This document shows positions 61,738 to 64,000 of a stretch of 64,000 nucleotides of DNA, piece by piece. A program made the position numbers and the translations under genes. The notes under the pieces were generated by a model. The model was given only the letters and a program-made list of their open reading frames with translations. It ran no database searches and had not been told where the DNA came from. Numbering within the stretch: the first letter of the stretch is position 1; every line of letters begins with the position of its first letter. The stretch is taken from NCBI RefSeq assembly GCF_002101705.1, contig NZ_LQPC01000027.1:215839-279838 (forward strand), given 5' to 3'. This DNA comes from Mycolicibacterium iranicum (GTDB taxonomy: Bacteria; Actinomycetota; Actinomycetes; Mycobacteriales; Mycobacteriaceae).

Positions 61738-62985
61738 TCAGGCCGGTCGGGTGTGGCCGTCGCCCCACACGATCCACTTGGTCGATGTCAGTTCCGGGAG
61801 ACCCATGGGGCCTCGGGCATGCAGCTTCTGGGTGGAGATCCCAATCTCGGCGCCGAAGCCGAACTGCTCGCCGTCGGTAAACGCGGTGGACGCGTTCACC
61901 ATCACCGCGGCGGCGTCCACCCGCTCGGTGAAACGTTGCGCGGCAGCGTGGTTCGTCGTCACGATGGCTTCGGTGTGGCCCGTGCCGTACTCGTTGATGT
62001 GAGCGATCGCGGCGTCGATGCCGTCGACGACCGCGAGTGCGATGTCCATCGACAGGAACTCGGCACGCAGCTCGTCCTCCGACGGATCGGTGTGCACGGT
62101 CACCCCCGCCGCCTGCAGAGCGCCGGCCAATCTGGGCACCGCGACGTCGGCGATGGCGGCGTCGATCAGCAGCGACTCGGCGGCGTTGCAGACGCTGGGT
62201 CGGCGCGTCTTCGCGTTGAGCAGGATGCTCTCGGCCATGTCGAGGTCAGCTGACTCATGAACGTAGACATGACAATTGCCGACACCCGTCTCGATGGTCG
62301 GCACCTGCGCATCGCGCACGACGGCGTCGATCAGACCGGCGCCCCCGCGCGGAATCACCACGTCGACGAGCCCGCGCGCCTGGATCAGATGAGTGACGCT
62401 GGACCGGTCCTCGCTGGGGAGTAACTGAACCGCATCGACGTCGAGCCCCTCGGTGGCCAGCGCGGCGCGCAGGGCATTGACCAGTGCGGCGTTCGAGTTC
62501 GCGGCAGATGAACTTCCGCGCAGCAGAACGGCATTGCCCGACTTGAGCGTCAGCCCGAAGGCGTCGACGGTGACGTTGGGCCGGCCCTCGTAGACGATGC
62601 CGATCACACCCAGCGGTACACGCTGCTGGCGCAGCTGCAGCCCGTTGGGCAGAGTGCGACCCCGCAGCACCTCGCCGATGGGGTCGGGAAGCCCGGCCAC
62701 CTGTCGCAGGCCGTCTGCAATGCCCTCGACCCGGGTCGGGTTCAGCGCGAGGCGGTCGAGCATCGCCGCGGGGGTTCCCGCGGCGCGGGCGACGTCGAGG
62801 TCGGCCGCGTTGGCTTCCAGGACGGCGCGGGTGTTCATCAGGATGTGGTCGGCGGCGGTGCGCAGCGCACGATTCTTGGAGTCGGTGCTCAGGGTGGCCA
62901 GGGTGCGGGCGGCCGCGCGCGCACGGCGTGCGGCGTCGTGGACCTGTTCGCGCAAGTCAGGGACGGACGGGGCCTGGACACTCAT
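61738..62985 (-). CDS. proA: Gamma-glutamyl phosphate reductase
   Basis: 415 residues. ProA reduces gamma-glutamyl phosphate to glutamate semialdehyde in proline synthesis. Active-site Cys lies in [33 protein letters not shown] and [12 protein letters not shown] match the aldehyde dehydrogenase fold. Length is standard. Its stop is followed 15 bp later by the moxR start. proB is not in the window. Same position as Rv2427c. Confidence 0.95.
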   Translation of the reverse strand: MSVQAPSVPDLREQVHDAARRARAAARTLATLSTDSKNRALRTAADHILMNTRAVLEANAADLDVARAAGTPAAMLDRLALNPTRVEGIADGLRQVAGLPDPIGEVLRGRTLPNGLQLRQQRVPLGVIGIVYEGRPNVTVDAFGLTLKSGNAVLLRGSSSAANSNAALVNALRAALATEGLDVDAVQLLPSEDRSSVTHLIQARGLVDVVIPRGGAGLIDAVVRDAQVPTIETGVGNCHVYVHESADLDMAESILLNAKTRRPSVCNAAESLLIDAAIADVAVPRLAGALQAAGVTVHTDPSEDELRAEFLSMDIALAVVDGIDAAIAHINEYGTGHTEAIVTTNHAAAQRFTERVDAAAVMVNASTAFTDGEQFGFGAEIGISTQKLHARGPMGLPELTSTKWIVWGDGHTRPA

Positions 62986-63075
62986 CCGGCCAGCGTATCG
63001 AACACGGTCGATTCGTTCGACACGTGTCTAGCGCCGCTGTCTGCTCCTCGCTCAAGCGCTCCTCGCGCCACCCAC

Positions 63076-63081
63076 TAGGTT
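63076..63081 (+). promoter_or_regulatory. -10 element for rbsK (leaderless candidate)
   Basis: TAGGTT fits the TANNNT consensus and ends eight bases before the rbsK ATG at 63090, so the transcript may have little or no leader. Just upstream the sequence repeats GCTCCTCGC twice within about 25 bases, a motif related to the other tandem repeats in the window. Confidence 0.35.
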
Positions 63082-63089
63082 GAAGGCTT

Positions 63090-63941
63090 ATGGCAACGCG
63101 CCTCTGCGTGGTGGGCAGTGTCAATGCCGATCTCACGTTCACCGTGGACGCGCTGCCGCGGCCCGGTGAGACCGTGCTCGCGTCCTCTCTGCTGCCGTCG
63201 CCCGGCGGCAAGGGCGGCAACCAGGCGGTGGCAGCCGCCCGCGCCGGCGCGACCGTCGAACTCGTGGCGGCTCTGGGTACTGACGGTGCGGCCGCACAGT
63301 TGCGCGGACATCTGCAAGCCAACGGCGTCGGTTTGAAGGGGATCGCCACGATTCCTGGTCCCAGCGGATCCGCGGCGATACTCGTCGACGCGCAGGCCGA
63401 GAACTGCATCGTGGTGGCGCCGGGCGCCAACGGGCATTTGAGCTTGAGCTCCCCGGTCACTCAAGCGGTGGTCGCCGACAGCGAGGTGGTGCTCGTATCG
63501 CTGGAGATACCGCTGGACACCGCCGTCGCCGCGGCACGAATCGCGCGGTCCTCGGGAGCGGTGTCCATCCTCAACGCCTCGCCCGCGCCGCACGACCCCA
63601 CTGAACTGGCACAGCTGTTCGACGTCGTCGTCGTCAACGAGGACGAGGCAGCGCCGTGGACCGACCGGCCGGTGCCCCATCTGGTCATCACGCGAGGCTC
63701 CCAAGGAGCCAGATACGTCGGCCAGCAGCGCCTCGACATCGCCTCGCCCGCGGTCGAAGCCGTGGACACCACAGGTGCGGGCGACGTGTTCGCCGGCGTG
63801 TTGGCAGCCAGCTGGCCCGAGGGTGTGGAGCATGCGCTGGCCCGCGCCTGCGCGGCGGGCGCGTTGGCGACGCTGGTCCACGGAGCCGGTGACTGTGCGC
63901 CTTACAGTGAGGCCATCGAGGACGTCATGGGAGCGTCCTGA
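63090..63941 (+). CDS. rbsK: Ribokinase
   Basis: 283 residues of the PfkB family. Visible are the sugar-binding N-terminus (VVGSVNADLTFTVDALPRPG), GGKGGNQAVAAARAGA, and the C-terminal ATP/anion-hole motif DTTGAGDVFAGVLAASW with the catalytic Asp. It phosphorylates D-ribose (or a similar sugar). It corresponds in place and size to Rv2436. No ribose transporter or regulator is adjacent. Confidence 0.92.
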   Translation: MATRLCVVGSVNADLTFTVDALPRPGETVLASSLLPSPGGKGGNQAVAAARAGATVELVAALGTDGAAAQLRGHLQANGVGLKGIATIPGPSGSAAILVDAQAENCIVVAPGANGHLSLSSPVTQAVVADSEVVLVSLEIPLDTAVAAARIARSSGAVSILNASPAPHDPTELAQLFDVVVVNEDEAAPWTDRPVPHLVITRGSQGARYVGQQRLDIASPAVEAVDTTGAGDVFAGVLAASWPEGVEHALARACAAGALATLVHGAGDCAPYSEAIEDVMGAS

Positions 63942-63962
63942 GGCCGACGGGAGAACCGCAGG

Positions 63963-64000
63963 ATGACCACCGCCCCCCGCCCCGCAGTACCGTCTCCCCC
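63963..64000 (+). CDS. Start of the next gene (Rv2437-like by position), truncated by window end
   Basis: An ATG at 63963 opens a frame MTTAPRPAVPSP that runs off the window. In M. tuberculosis the gene after rbsK in this orientation is Rv2437, a small membrane protein. Only twelve codons are visible, so the assignment rests on synteny alone. Confidence 0.35.
   Translation, partial: MTTAPRPAVPSP

Overview
The window is high-GC actinobacterial DNA from a mycobacterium, most likely an environmental fast-growing type (Mycolicibacterium-like). The backbone follows the gene order of M. tuberculosis Rv2397c-Rv2437: cysA/W/T-subI, a GH15 trehalase, an LppR-type lipoprotein, lepA, Rv2405, a CBS protein, an RNase Z-like protein, the Rv2409c-Rv2411c trio, rpsT, holA, comEC, comEA, degV, octT, gpgP, rsfS, nadD, CoxE/MoxR genes, proA and rbsK. 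Signs of leaderless transcription (a TANNNT hexamer 6-8 nt before a start codon) also fit a mycobacterium. No tRNA, rRNA, CRISPR array or insertion sequence was recognised.

Layout. 1-6.6 kb: a polyol catabolic locus (ABC permease, binding lipoprotein, EltD-like zinc dehydrogenase, SorC-family regulator, short-chain dehydrogenase, FGGY kinase) with an operator array in the divergent promoter. 6.7-10.6 kb: an amidase and two CNNM/CBS membrane proteins. 10.6-14.6 kb: the sulfate ABC transporter behind a leaderless short ORF ending Cys-Cys-Cys-Arg, a probable cysteine attenuator. 14.6-15.0 kb: a chain of tiny ATGA-coupled ORFs built on a tandem repeat. 15.1-17.1 kb: trehalase. 17.2-27.1 kb: two PknH_C-like lipoprotein paralogues flank an accessory block with a DAB-type inorganic carbon pump (dabB-dabA), a PII-like protein, a beta-carbonic-anhydrase-like protein lacking the Asp-Arg dyad, a CBS-BON protein, TerC and a winged-helix regulator. 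27-49 kb: mostly core genes, interrupted by an aldo/keto reductase and an acyl-CoA dehydrogenase block. 48.9-55.4 kb: a HutC-type GntR regulator with an exact TGGTCTATACCA operator, divergent from a permease, FGGY kinase and two-subunit FAD dehydrogenase operon. 56.4-59.4 kb: the most novel-looking locus. 59.4-64 kb: CoxE, MoxR, ProA and ribokinase.

Best candidate for an undescribed system: the minus-strand operon at 59285-56447. It begins with a 62-residue acidic, Gly-rich peptide containing two identical 22-residue repeats. Next come a JmjC/cupin-type Fe(II)/2-oxoglutarate oxygenase, a sucrase/ferredoxin-like [2Fe-2S] protein and a hemerythrin-like di-iron protein, all tightly spaced. This looks like a ribosomally made peptide with its own oxygen-dependent modifying machinery.

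A second theme is four short tandem repeats (27, 27, 27 and 32 bp units). Each lies on a gene boundary, and its units carry stop or start codons.
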